Source of the DNA: Candidatus Segatella violae
GTDB lineage: Bacteria; Bacteroidota; Bacteroidia; Bacteroidales; Bacteroidaceae
Assembly (NCBI GenBank): GCA_002440225.1
Contig: DJSH01000011.1
Span: 1 to 24,012, forward strand
Length of the DNA stretch: 24,012 bases
Direction: 5' to 3'
Both the position numbers and the translations under genes were made by a program. The notes beneath the pieces are model-generated. The model was not told where the DNA came from. It was given only the letters and a program-made list of their open reading frames with translations, and ran no database searches. This document shows positions 17,140-24,012 of this stretch, piece by piece (the stretch's first letter is position 1; every line of letters begins with the position of its first letter).

Positions 17140-18819
17140 TTATTTCCAGAACAGATGGTCGATGAAGTCGTATCGCTTTTCCATCTGTTCGTCGGCCTTC
17201 ACATAGGTGTTGACATCTATCTGGAGCACAGGGGCGATGGTCTTGCCATTGGTGCTAGGCCATTCCACCAAGCCCAAGCCGTTCGGGTTGCCCGTCTTCA
17301 CGAAGTTCACGTAGTACTGGCTGAAGATGTCGCTAATCATATAGTCCTCTGGTTGCCAGTCGTAGATGCGATTGGTAGGGAGAGTGCCCATTGCATACTC
17401 GATGTCGGCGGAGTGGACGGCGCCCTTGTCCTGTGGCATCACAGGTTGACCATCTTTGGCATCCTGTACGCCTCCTGCCAAGCCTGCCACCTTGCCCTTG
17501 ATTGCCATTGCTGGACGAGGATGGCAATAGCGATAGCGATAAACAGGCTGACCGCTCGTGAGCTTGTGCATGTTGCCCCACTTCCAGGTGGAATAATCCA
17601 GGAAGAGGTCGGAGGCGAGGTTGATGCCTGGTTGCTCCAGTACATCCTTGTCGCTATTGATGCCATAGAGACGGAACAGCTCGTCGATGTTCGCCTCGCC
17701 AAAGGTCGCCTTGGCACCAGCCTTCAGGTTCTCTACCGTAGGTTGCTTGCCCATGAGCACCGCCCAAGGAGTCATCTCCTGGTTGTTTCCACCGATGAGG
17801 AGAGGCACTTTCGTCTGGTTGCCCTTGGCGAAGGTCTCCACAGGTTGCTCGGTGAGGAAATAGCCGTCGATATTATAGGTAGGGACCGACTTGACGGAAG
17901 CAAGCTTCATCAGTTCCTCGGCAGGGAGCGCACGGAGGTCTTTGATGCCCAGTTTGGCAATCTTTTTGGTTGCTTTTTTGTCACTTGATGTCTTATCGCT
18001 GGCGTTCTTGTCTCCTTGTTGTGCCAATCCCTTGGCAATCTGCTGGGCGAGTTCCATTCCGTTTTTCTCGGCCTCCTTCAAGGTCGCAATCTTCTTGAAT
18101 CCCATCACCGAACCGCTCGAACCCATCGCCTGTGCGAACAATCCTTGGCAGAGAGGCGAAGCCATCAGTGCGCTCACTGACATGGAGCCAGCCGACTCGC
18201 CCACGATGGTGATGCGGTCAGGGTCTCCACCGAAAGCTTCGATGTTGTTCTTCACCCATTGGATAGCCGCCACTTGGTCCATGAAACCATAGTTGCCCGA
18301 CCCCTTGTAGGAGGTCTCCTTGGAGAGCTGAGGGTGGGCGAAGAAGCCGAAGATTCCCTCACGATAGTTGGCTGTGATGGAGATGATGCCCTTGCGAGCC
18401 ATCGCATCGCCCGCATATCGAGGTTCGCTTCCGCTTCCTGCCATCAGTCCTCCGCCATTGAAGTAAATCAGTACGGGGAGTTTCTCCTTCATCGTCTTGG
18501 CAGGTGTCCATATATTCAGGTATAGGCAATCCTCGCTATTCTTCTTGGTGCCGAAGTTCATGTCGCCGAAGAGATTCTCCTGCATCGGGTTCGGTCCATA
18601 CTCCTTCGCCATGCGCACGCCCTCCCAATGAGCGGCAGGCTGGGGAGCCTTCCAACGGAGGTTGCCCACTGGAGGTGCGGCGAAAGGCACGCCCTTGAAT
18701 ACATGGATGCCAGAGAGGTCCTTGCCTTCGAGGATGCCCTCTACGGTCTTCACTTGTGTTTGCGCCATCATTCCCATGGCAGGGAAAAGGAAGGCGAGAG
18801 ATACTATCAATTTCTTCAT
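17140..18819 (-). CDS. Exported type-B carboxylesterase
   Basis: A 559-residue carboxylesterase of the para-nitrobenzyl-esterase group, hydrolysing ester bonds in small or acylated substrates. A signal peptide (1-20, ending MMAQ) indicates export. Family landmarks are FKGVPFAAPPVGNLRW (41-56), EDCLYLNIW (96-104), GNYGFMDQ (175-182), the nucleophile Ser209 in GESAGS, an acidic candidate E348 in GGNNQE and His469 in GAVHSADIEY. The oxyanion loop reads NGGG (121-124) where HGGG is usual, so His is replaced by Asn. A Lys/Ser/Asp-rich low-complexity insert lies at about 265-290. It is the first gene of the unit with the prolyl oligopeptidase. Natural substrate unknown; feruloyl or acetyl sugar esters are possible given the nearby carbohydrate enzyme. 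Confidence 0.92.
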   Translation of the reverse strand: MKKLIVSLAFLFPAMGMMAQTQVKTVEGILEGKDLSGIHVFKGVPFAAPPVGNLRWKAPQPAAHWEGVRMAKEYGPNPMQENLFGDMNFGTKKNSEDCLYLNIWTPAKTMKEKLPVLIYFNGGGLMAGSGSEPRYAGDAMARKGIISITANYREGIFGFFAHPQLSKETSYKGSGNYGFMDQVAAIQWVKNNIEAFGGDPDRITIVGESAGSMSVSALMASPLCQGLFAQAMGSSGSVMGFKKIATLKEAEKNGMELAQQIAKGLAQQGDKNASDKTSSDKKATKKIAKLGIKDLRALPAEELMKLASVKSVPTYNIDGYFLTEQPVETFAKGNQTKVPLLIGGNNQEMTPWAVLMGKQPTVENLKAGAKATFGEANIDELFRLYGINSDKDVLEQPGINLASDLFLDYSTWKWGNMHKLTSGQPVYRYRYCHPRPAMAIKGKVAGLAGGVQDAKDGQPVMPQDKGAVHSADIEYAMGTLPTNRIYDWQPEDYMISDIFSQYYVNFVKTGNPNGLGLVEWPSTNGKTIAPVLQIDVNTYVKADEQMEKRYDFIDHLFWK

Positions 18820-18903
18820 ACAGCTTGTTAGTTATATTGTTTTGCTAGTTATTCATCTTAATAGATGATTGATTATCTTGCTCGATAATTCTTCTATTGA
18901 CTG

Positions 18904-18911
18904 CAAAATTA
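18904..18911 (-). promoter_or_regulatory. -7 element of the esterase/peptidase unit
   Basis: TAATTTTG on the - strand matches TAnnTTTG, about 85 nt before the start at 18819. No TTTG lies at the expected -33 distance. It sits about 45 bp from the divergent + strand -7 box, so the two promoters are back to back. Confidence 0.5.
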
Positions 18912-18931
18912 ATCAAAATCTTAGAATTATC

Positions 18932-18963
18932 TTTGTCTTATACGGTATTTTTTTATAATTTTG
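18932..18963 (+). promoter_or_regulatory. Promoter of the S33 hydrolase gene
   Basis: TTTG (18932-18935), 20 nt, TAATTTTG (18956-18963) fits the Bacteroidetes consensus at every fixed position. The predicted transcription start near 18970 excludes the in-frame TTG at 18968 as a translation start and supports the ATG at 18995. Confidence 0.75.
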
Positions 18964-18994
18964 CACATTGGTAATTCATAATAATGTAGAAACA

Positions 18995-19876
18995 ATGGAA
19001 ATCAAGGAAGGTTATATGCCCTTCATGGGCTATCAAACATATTATCGCATTGTGGGTAAAACGGAAGAGGGCAAGAGCCCTATTATTCTCCTGCATGGTG
19101 GACCGGGCAGCACCCACAATTATTTCGAACTCTTGGATAGGGTGGCTGAATCGGGTCGTGCCGTTATCAGTTACGACCAGTTGGGATGTGGCAATTCCTT
19201 TGTGGAGGGGCATCCCGAACTCTGGACTCCACAGACGTGGCTCGATGAGCTTTGCGCCCTCATCGACTATCTGCACCTCGACCATTTTCATCTTCTGGGA
19301 CAGTCGTGGGGCGGCATGCTCGACATCATCTACCTCATCGAGAAGCAGGCGAGGGGCGTAAGGAGCGCCATCCTCTCCAGCACACTTTCGAGCAGCAAAC
19401 TCTGGGCGAGCGAGCAGCATAGGATGATCAAGTTTATGTCGGAGGAAGACCAGCGTGCCATCGCCGAGGCTGAGGCAAGCGATGATTTCTCCAGCGAGGC
19501 ATACGCCAAGGCCAACGAGCACTTCATGCTCCTGCATTGCGCTGGTGAGGTGACGGCGGATAGTCCTGAGTGCTTGCGCCGACCGAAGAAGTCGGGTGCC
19601 GAGGCTTACCTCTATGGCTGGGGACCGAACGAATACACGCCTACGGGCACGCTTCGAGACTATGACTATACCGATAGGTTGGGCGAGATTAAAGTGCCTT
19701 GCCTCATCATGAGCGGCACCAACGACCTCTGCACGCCATTGGTGGCAAAGACCCTCTACGATGGCATCCCCGATTCGAAGTGGGAACTCTTCGTGGGGGC
19801 AAGACACATGCCTTTCGCCGAGCAGACGGATAAGTATTGCGAGGTACTGGAGAAGTGGCTGGATGAGCACGAATAA
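18995..19876 (+). CDS. Proline iminopeptidase-family alpha/beta hydrolase (S33)
   Basis: A 293-residue cytoplasmic hydrolase that probably removes N-terminal proline or similar residues from short peptides. It has the S33 landmarks: the oxyanion motif HGGPG (34-38), DQLGCGNS (61-68), nucleophile Ser104 in GQSWGG, Asp244 in SGTNDLCTP and His271 in GARHMPF. A cap domain lies between about 125 and 235. No signal peptide. It has a consensus promoter and is divergent from the secreted prolyl oligopeptidase unit, so the pair could degrade proline-rich peptides outside and then inside the cell. Relatives include amino-acid amidases, so substrate specificity is not certain. The regulator gene starts 48 nt downstream and may share the transcript. 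Confidence 0.9.
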   Translation: MEIKEGYMPFMGYQTYYRIVGKTEEGKSPIILLHGGPGSTHNYFELLDRVAESGRAVISYDQLGCGNSFVEGHPELWTPQTWLDELCALIDYLHLDHFHLLGQSWGGMLDIIYLIEKQARGVRSAILSSTLSSSKLWASEQHRMIKFMSEEDQRAIAEAEASDDFSSEAYAKANEHFMLLHCAGEVTADSPECLRRPKKSGAEAYLYGWGPNEYTPTGTLRDYDYTDRLGEIKVPCLIMSGTNDLCTPLVAKTLYDGIPDSKWELFVGARHMPFAEQTDKYCEVLEKWLDEHE

Positions 19877-19924
19877 AGCTATGACAGCAAAACCAGATAA
19901 CTATAGTCAAACAGAAGACGGAAT

Positions 19925-21562
19925 ATGACAGGCAAGAAGCCACATATTATATCATTCATGATATTGTTGAGCATCGTTTTTCTCTGCTTTTTGTGCGGGA
20001 CATCTCCTGCCTGTGCGCAAAAGGTAGAGAAGAACGACTATTTCTATGTGCTCAACAGCAAGCAGGGACTTTCCGACAACCACATTCTGCAAATGATGCA
20101 GTTGGCTGACAATCGGCTGGCGGTGAGAACCCGTAAGGGCGTGAATCTCTATGATGGCAAGCATTTTCTCTTTGTGCCCCTGCCATCCGAAAAGGCGCAA
20201 AAGTTGGCAAGATACAGCGGACAGACCCACCTCTACGCCGATGCCCAAAATAGGCTTTGGGTGAAAGACTATCGAGAGGTTTTCTGCATCGACCTCAAGA
20301 AGGGCAGGATTTTGGAGCATCCCTTTGATAATGTGCAGGAGCATCCCCTTGATAATGTGCAGGAGCCTCACCTTGATGCCTTGCCCTTGAGAGACGGAAT
20401 CATCGTCGATTTGTTTGTCGATTGTAAGGGAGATGTTTGGACAGTAAAAGAACTTCCAAAGCATCAAGGACAAGAGGAAAAAAAACATCCTGCGCATCAT
20501 GAGCAAAAGGGAGAAGACGGCTTTGCCGTTGTCAATACATCCGATGGTACCACCATCCCCCTCCAATCTTCCTGGGGATGCTTGCAAGACTTGGATACCG
20601 ATGGCAAGCATGTCTATGCCTTCTTCGACTCGGGAAGGGTGGTCGCATTCCGAAATGGCAAACTGGCTTACATGGTTTCCGCCTACTCTCCATCCGAAGC
20701 CCGATGCTATCGCGGCACTTCGCTCACCACCCAAACACCGAGCGGTCAGTTCTATCAAATCCGAACGGGCTATGACGAGAGGAAGAAGCATGATGTTTCT
20801 GTTTTTCTCCATTTCGACCCGGAGACCCGCAAATATGCCAAGATATTCGCTTGCGATTACATCTTGCACACGCTGAACATGTCGTCGGACAACCAGGCTC
20901 TGATAAGCAGTCAGCGAGGGTATTTGATGTTCGATTTCAAGGTGGGCAATGCGCCACGAGAGGTTCGGGAGTTGGCTTTGCCCGATGGCAAGTCGCTCAC
21001 CACGGGCATCAACACGGTGTATCGGGACCGAGAGGGAGCCATCTGGCTGGGCACCTACAATGATGGGTTGATTTATGTCTCCCCGATGCTGGGGCTTTTC
21101 TTTACGATAGACAAGCCTTGGTGGCAATCGGGGTGGGGCAACGCCCTCATCCTTGTAGTGGCAGTTCTCTTCTTCCTCCTGAGAAATAGAAGGACAAAGA
21201 AGGTTGTAAAAAATAATGATGTCATTCAGCTAGAGGATATGAATCGCCAAGAGCCAGAATTTATAACCAAGGTTCGCTCATTGATAGAGCAACATTTGTC
21301 GGATACGAATTATGGCGTGGAGCAGTTGGCTCATGACCTTTGCATGGAGCGCACAGGACTCTACAAAAAGTTGACGTCGTTGACCGAGACTACCCCTGTG
21401 GCTTTCATCCGAAACATTCGTCTCCAGAGAGCCGCCTCTTGGTTGAGGGAGGGCGAGCTGACGGTGAATGAAATCGCAGAAAAAGCGGGATTCAGTTCGC
21501 CAAGCTATTTTACCAAATGTTTCAAGAAGGAGTTTGGAATGTTGCCTTCTGAGTATAAATAA
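19925..21562 (+). CDS. Membrane-spanning propeller/AraC regulator (SusR-like)
   Basis: A 545-residue regulator. An N-terminal signal or membrane segment (8-30) is followed by a periplasmic domain with two-component-regulator propeller repeats (NSKQGLSDNHILQM near 44-57; INTVYRDREGAIWLGTYNDGL at 362-382), the family that senses oligosaccharides. One membrane helix (about 404-420) leads to a cytoplasmic AraC-type DNA-binding domain (446-545), with the end motif FSSPSYFTKCFKKEFG. There is no histidine kinase or receiver domain. This is the arrangement of SusR rather than of hybrid two-component systems. The GH31 gene follows 156 nt later and is the obvious target. Two oddities sit in the sensor: a 24-bp tandem duplication (residues 131-146) and a Lys/His/Gln-rich stretch (179-197). 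The propeller is shorter than in typical hybrid sensors. Confidence 0.88.
   Translation: MTGKKPHIISFMILLSIVFLCFLCGTSPACAQKVEKNDYFYVLNSKQGLSDNHILQMMQLADNRLAVRTRKGVNLYDGKHFLFVPLPSEKAQKLARYSGQTHLYADAQNRLWVKDYREVFCIDLKKGRILEHPFDNVQEHPLDNVQEPHLDALPLRDGIIVDLFVDCKGDVWTVKELPKHQGQEEKKHPAHHEQKGEDGFAVVNTSDGTTIPLQSSWGCLQDLDTDGKHVYAFFDSGRVVAFRNGKLAYMVSAYSPSEARCYRGTSLTTQTPSGQFYQIRTGYDERKKHDVSVFLHFDPETRKYAKIFACDYILHTLNMSSDNQALISSQRGYLMFDFKVGNAPREVRELALPDGKSLTTGINTVYRDREGAIWLGTYNDGLIYVSPMLGLFFTIDKPWWQSGWGNALILVVAVLFFLLRNRRTKKVVKNNDVIQLEDMNRQEPEFITKVRSLIEQHLSDTNYGVEQLAHDLCMERTGLYKKLTSLTETTPVAFIRNIRLQRAASWLREGELTVNEIAEKAGFSSPSYFTKCFKKEFGMLPSEYK
20315..20380 (+). repeat. 24-bp tandem repeat inside the regulator gene
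   Basis: Two adjacent 24-bp units (20315-20338 and 20339-20362) differ at one base and encode EHPFDNVQ / EHPLDNVQ. A partial third unit (EPHLDALP) follows. The length keeps the reading frame, so copy number could vary without loss of the protein. Confidence 0.85.
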
Positions 21563-21570
21563 AAAGAATG

Positions 21571-21612
21571 TAATGCCCGAATATGCCCTAAATAAAGGCT
21601 TTTCGGGCATTA
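21571..21612. terminator. 11-bp perfect inverted repeat after the regulator
   Basis: TAATGCCCGAA (21571-21581) and TTCGGGCATTA (21602-21612) are separated by 20 nt, itself partly self-complementary (GCCCTA / AAGGC). It starts 9 nt after the regulator stop and has no T run. It could be a terminator or an operator for the GH31 gene. Confidence 0.55.
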
Positions 21613-21671
21613 TTCAACAAATCTACCATTCGTTTCTTCATTTGTTTTAGCCCTTATTCGGCATTTTGCAT

Positions 21672-21679
21672 TACCTTTG
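21672..21679 (+). promoter_or_regulatory. -7 element of the GH31 gene
   Basis: TACCTTTG is an exact TAnnTTTG match, 39 nt before the ATG. The nearest TTTG upstream (21641-21644) is 27 nt away, too far for the usual spacing, which fits a promoter needing the adjacent AraC-type activator. Confidence 0.55.
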
Positions 21680-21718
21680 CCGTCGAATTTTAATAACTAA
21701 TAATTTAAAAACAAAGGT

Positions 21719-24012
21719 ATGATAAAGAATCTTTCCCTTATCGCCCTTCTGGGCGTTGCGGCATTGGGTATTCCCTGCGAATCCTATGCCAAGAGTGCAA
21801 AGGTAGTGACAGCTTCGAAGGCTGACTCTCCAAGTGCCATCACCCGACAGGTGGCTAATCAAATGATAACCGTCGAGTTCTATTCCCCTTCCATCGTTCG
21901 CATCGTGAAGAGTGATGCCTCGGGCAATGCCTCTTCCGTTCAGAAGAAGAGTTACTCCGTCATCTTGAAGCCTCAGCATCTGAAGAATATCTCCGTGCAG
22001 GAGAAAGGCGACATCGTGACGATGAAGTCAACATTTATTACCGTCTCGCTGAACCAAAAGACGGGTGAGATTCGCTTTCTCTCCAACGACGGAAAGTCTT
22101 TGCTCACCGATGTCAATACCCGCCTCGAAGCTCGCAAGGACGATGCCAACAAGGGCAAGTATCGCATCACGCAGAACTTTCAGCTTGCCAATGATGAGGC
22201 CATCTATGGCTTGGGACAGTTGCACGACAGCTATATGAACCAGCGTGGCAGAAAGAACATCGAACTTTGGAACCACAACACCTATATCGCCATTCCTTAC
22301 TTTACCAGCGAGAAGGGCTATGGACTCTATTGGGACAACGCCGGCAAGACTTACTTCAATGATTCTGAACGTACTTCCTTCACCAGCGAGGTAGGCACTT
22401 GCGCCGACTATTACTTCATGTACAAGGACGGTACGCAGGATGGTGTCATCGCCAGCATCCGAGAGCTGACGGGACAGGCAACCATGTTTCCGAAGTGGGC
22501 TATGGGCTTCTGGCAATGCCGTGAGCGCTATAAGACCAGCGATGAGTTGGCTGGCGTATTGGATAAGTATCGTGAGCTGAAGATTCCTACCGATGCCATC
22601 GTGCAGGACTGGCAGTACTGGGGATGCGACTCCAACTGGAATGCGATGAAATTCCAAAACCCTTACTATATTAATAAGGTGGGCGATCCTGCCTATGCCA
22701 AGTATCTGCCCAACGATATGAAGAAGATGAAGGCGCAGGGCGAGCCTCGCCTGAAGAGTCCGGAGGAGATGGTGAAGTATGTGCATAAGAACAATGCCCA
22801 CTTGATGATTTCCATCTGGGCGAACTTCGGACCTTGGACCGACCAGTATCGGGAATTGAAGAAAATCAATGCCCTCTTGCCATTCGACACTTGGCCAAGA
22901 AACAACGGCGTGATGCCATACGATGTGTTCAATCCGAAGGCCCGCGACATCTACTGGAAGTATCTCACCAATCTCTATAACATGGGATTCGACGCTTGGT
23001 GGACCGATTCCACCGAACCAGACCACTTCGAGAAGCCTGGCGATTCTGACTATCAGACTTACGATGGCTCATGGCTCAGCGTGAAGAATGCCTTCCCATT
23101 GCTCCACAACAAGAGCATCTATGAGCATCAGCGTGCCATGAAGAATGGCAATGACAAGCGTGCCTTGCAGATGACTCGTAGTGGAAGCTTCGGCCTTCAG
23201 CACTATGGCTCGTTCTCCTGGAGCGGTGATGTCACCGCCTCTTGGAAGGAAATGAAGACGCAGGTGCCATCGGGCTTGAACTACAGTCTTTGTGGCATTC
23301 CATTCTGGAACACCGACCTGGGTGGTTTCTTCTACTGGGAGTTTGAGCAGAGTCCTAAGAACCCAGCCCTCCAGGAGTTGCAGACCCGCTGGATGCAATG
23401 GGGAACCTTCATGCCATTGATGCGCAACCACTGTTCTTCGCCTATGGTGAGCGAGCTGTATGAGTTTGGCAAGCAGGGCGACTGGGCATACGATGCCATC
23501 GTCAAGGCCATCAAGTTGCGTTATCGTCTCTTACCTTATATATATAGTGCGGCAGGCGACTGTGTGCAGAACAGTGGTAGCATGATGCGTGCCTTGGTGA
23601 TGGATTACGCCCAAGACAAGAAGGCATCCCGCTTGAACGATGAGTATCTCTTTGGTCGCAACATCTTGGTGAAGCCTATCACCGACCCGATGTACACCTG
23701 GAAGGATAGCGAGAAGAAGGGACACACCATCTATCCTGATGTCAAGAAGGCATCTGCGCCCGTCAATGTCTATTTGCCAAAGGGCAACAAGTGGTATGAT
23801 TTTTGGAGCAATGCCGTGTACGAGGGCGAACAGGACGTTCAGCGTCTTTGCCCTATCGACATCATGCCTGTCTTCATCAAGGCTGGCACCATCTTGCCGT
23901 TCGGTCCAGAAGTGCAGTATAGTTCAGAGAAGCCTTGGGATGAATTGGAGATTCGTGTATATCCAGGAGCCGATGGTACTTTCACGCTCTATGAGGACGA
24001 GGGCGACAACTA
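21719..24012 (+). CDS. Exported GH31 glycosidase, alpha-xylosidase-like (3' partial)
   Basis: An open frame of 764 codons with no stop before the window ends. A signal peptide (1-24, ending ESYA) sends it to the periplasm or outer membrane. Features of glycoside hydrolase family 31 are an N-terminal beta-sandwich (about 40-250, with AIYGLGQ and GYGLYWDN) and a catalytic barrel. The nucleophile is Asp430 in AWWTDSTEPD. The acid/base is Asp504 in SWSGDV, preceded by the family-typical TRSGSFGLQHYGS. The C-terminal beta domains have begun (YLPKGNKWYDFWS). The WWTDxTEPD form is closer to alpha-xylosidases of xyloglucan breakdown than to alpha-glucosidases. The upstream AraC-type sensor probably induces it. 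Start ATG is preceded by AAAGGT. Family is secure; specificity is inferred. Confidence 0.92.
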   Translation, partial: MIKNLSLIALLGVAALGIPCESYAKSAKVVTASKADSPSAITRQVANQMITVEFYSPSIVRIVKSDASGNASSVQKKSYSVILKPQHLKNISVQEKGDIVTMKSTFITVSLNQKTGEIRFLSNDGKSLLTDVNTRLEARKDDANKGKYRITQNFQLANDEAIYGLGQLHDSYMNQRGRKNIELWNHNTYIAIPYFTSEKGYGLYWDNAGKTYFNDSERTSFTSEVGTCADYYFMYKDGTQDGVIASIRELTGQATMFPKWAMGFWQCRERYKTSDELAGVLDKYRELKIPTDAIVQDWQYWGCDSNWNAMKFQNPYYINKVGDPAYAKYLPNDMKKMKAQGEPRLKSPEEMVKYVHKNNAHLMISIWANFGPWTDQYRELKKINALLPFDTWPRNNGVMPYDVFNPKARDIYWKYLTNLYNMGFDAWWTDSTEPDHFEKPGDSDYQTYDGSWLSVKNAFPLLHNKSIYEHQRAMKNGNDKRALQMTRSGSFGLQHYGSFSWSGDVTASWKEMKTQVPSGLNYSLCGIPFWNTDLGGFFYWEFEQSPKNPALQELQTRWMQWGTFMPLMRNHCSSPMVSELYEFGKQGDWAYDAIVKAIKLRYRLLPYIYSAAGDCVQNSGSMMRALVMDYAQDKKASRLNDEYLFGRNILVKPITDPMYTWKDSEKKGHTIYPDVKKASAPVNVYLPKGNKWYDFWSNAVYEGEQDVQRLCPIDIMPVFIKAGTILPFGPEVQYSSEKPWDELEIRVYPGADGTFTLYEDEGDN

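Noticed and set aside
18968..18994. TTG start for the S33 hydrolase
   Set aside because: It lies at or before the transcription start predicted from the consensus promoter ending at 18963.
19952..21127. Antisense open frame of 391 codons within the propeller/AraC gene
   Set aside because: No recognisable motif, and the sense strand encodes a coherent sensor with TM helix and HTH.
22028..23026. Long antisense open frame (332 codons) inside the GH31 gene
   Set aside because: The + strand frame has clear GH31 catalytic motifs and a signal peptide; the reverse frame is an artefact of GC-biased codons.
1..24012. CRISPR array, tRNA, rRNA or insertion sequence
   Set aside because: No regularly spaced repeats, cloverleaf, rRNA-like block or transposase motif was seen.

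Overview
The window looks like a chromosomal accessory region of a Bacteroidota bacterium, most likely Prevotella/Segatella. Three things point there. The -33/-7 promoter elements are of the Bacteroidetes type (TTTG, about 20 nt, TAnnTTTG). The gene types are typical: an AAA-ATPase-like/PD-(D/E)XK protein, a kinase-less propeller/AraC regulator, a GH31 enzyme and Bacteroidetes-style MFP/RND/TolC genes. Strong Shine-Dalgarno sequences are mostly absent. No rRNA, tRNA, CRISPR array, transposase or integrase was seen.

Region 1 (27-7845, + strand) is a tight five-gene run, visibly richer in A+T than the rest. It encodes an Hsp70-family ATPase with an extra inter-domain segment, a pseudokinase fused to an apparently active AAA+ ATPase, a membrane-anchored J-like protein without the HPD motif, an AbiGi-like abortive-infection family protein, and a two-helix membrane protein with a zinc-ribbon-like head. 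The first three genes are separated by 1 and 0 nt, so their products probably act together. This is the best candidate here for a poorly described system: a chaperone/unfoldase machine with degenerate regulatory domains, next to a phage-defence family gene. Two stem-loops close the unit.

Region 2 (7968-8689, - strand) is a small toxin-antitoxin-like pair. It has an intact 50-residue first gene, preceded by AGGAGG, and a GNAT acetyltransferase gene broken by a frameshift at about 8406.

Region 3 (8994-13058) holds an AraC-family regulator divergent from an efflux operon. The membrane fusion lipoprotein is full length. The RND pump gene is reduced to about 281 codons and the TolC gene to 292, each apparently by several in-frame internal losses, so the pump is very probably dead.

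Region 4 (13249-14874) is an AAA-ATPase-like/PD-(D/E)XK protein with its own good promoter.

Region 5 (14922-19876) is a hydrolase group: an exported type-B carboxylesterase and an exported prolyl oligopeptidase on the - strand, back to back with a cytoplasmic proline-iminopeptidase-like hydrolase on the + strand. The peptidases could work in sequence on proline-containing peptides.

Region 6 (19925-24012) has a membrane-spanning propeller/AraC regulator with no kinase, followed by an exported GH31 glycosidase, probably alpha-xylosidase-like, that runs off the right end. This looks like the edge of a carbohydrate-utilisation locus.
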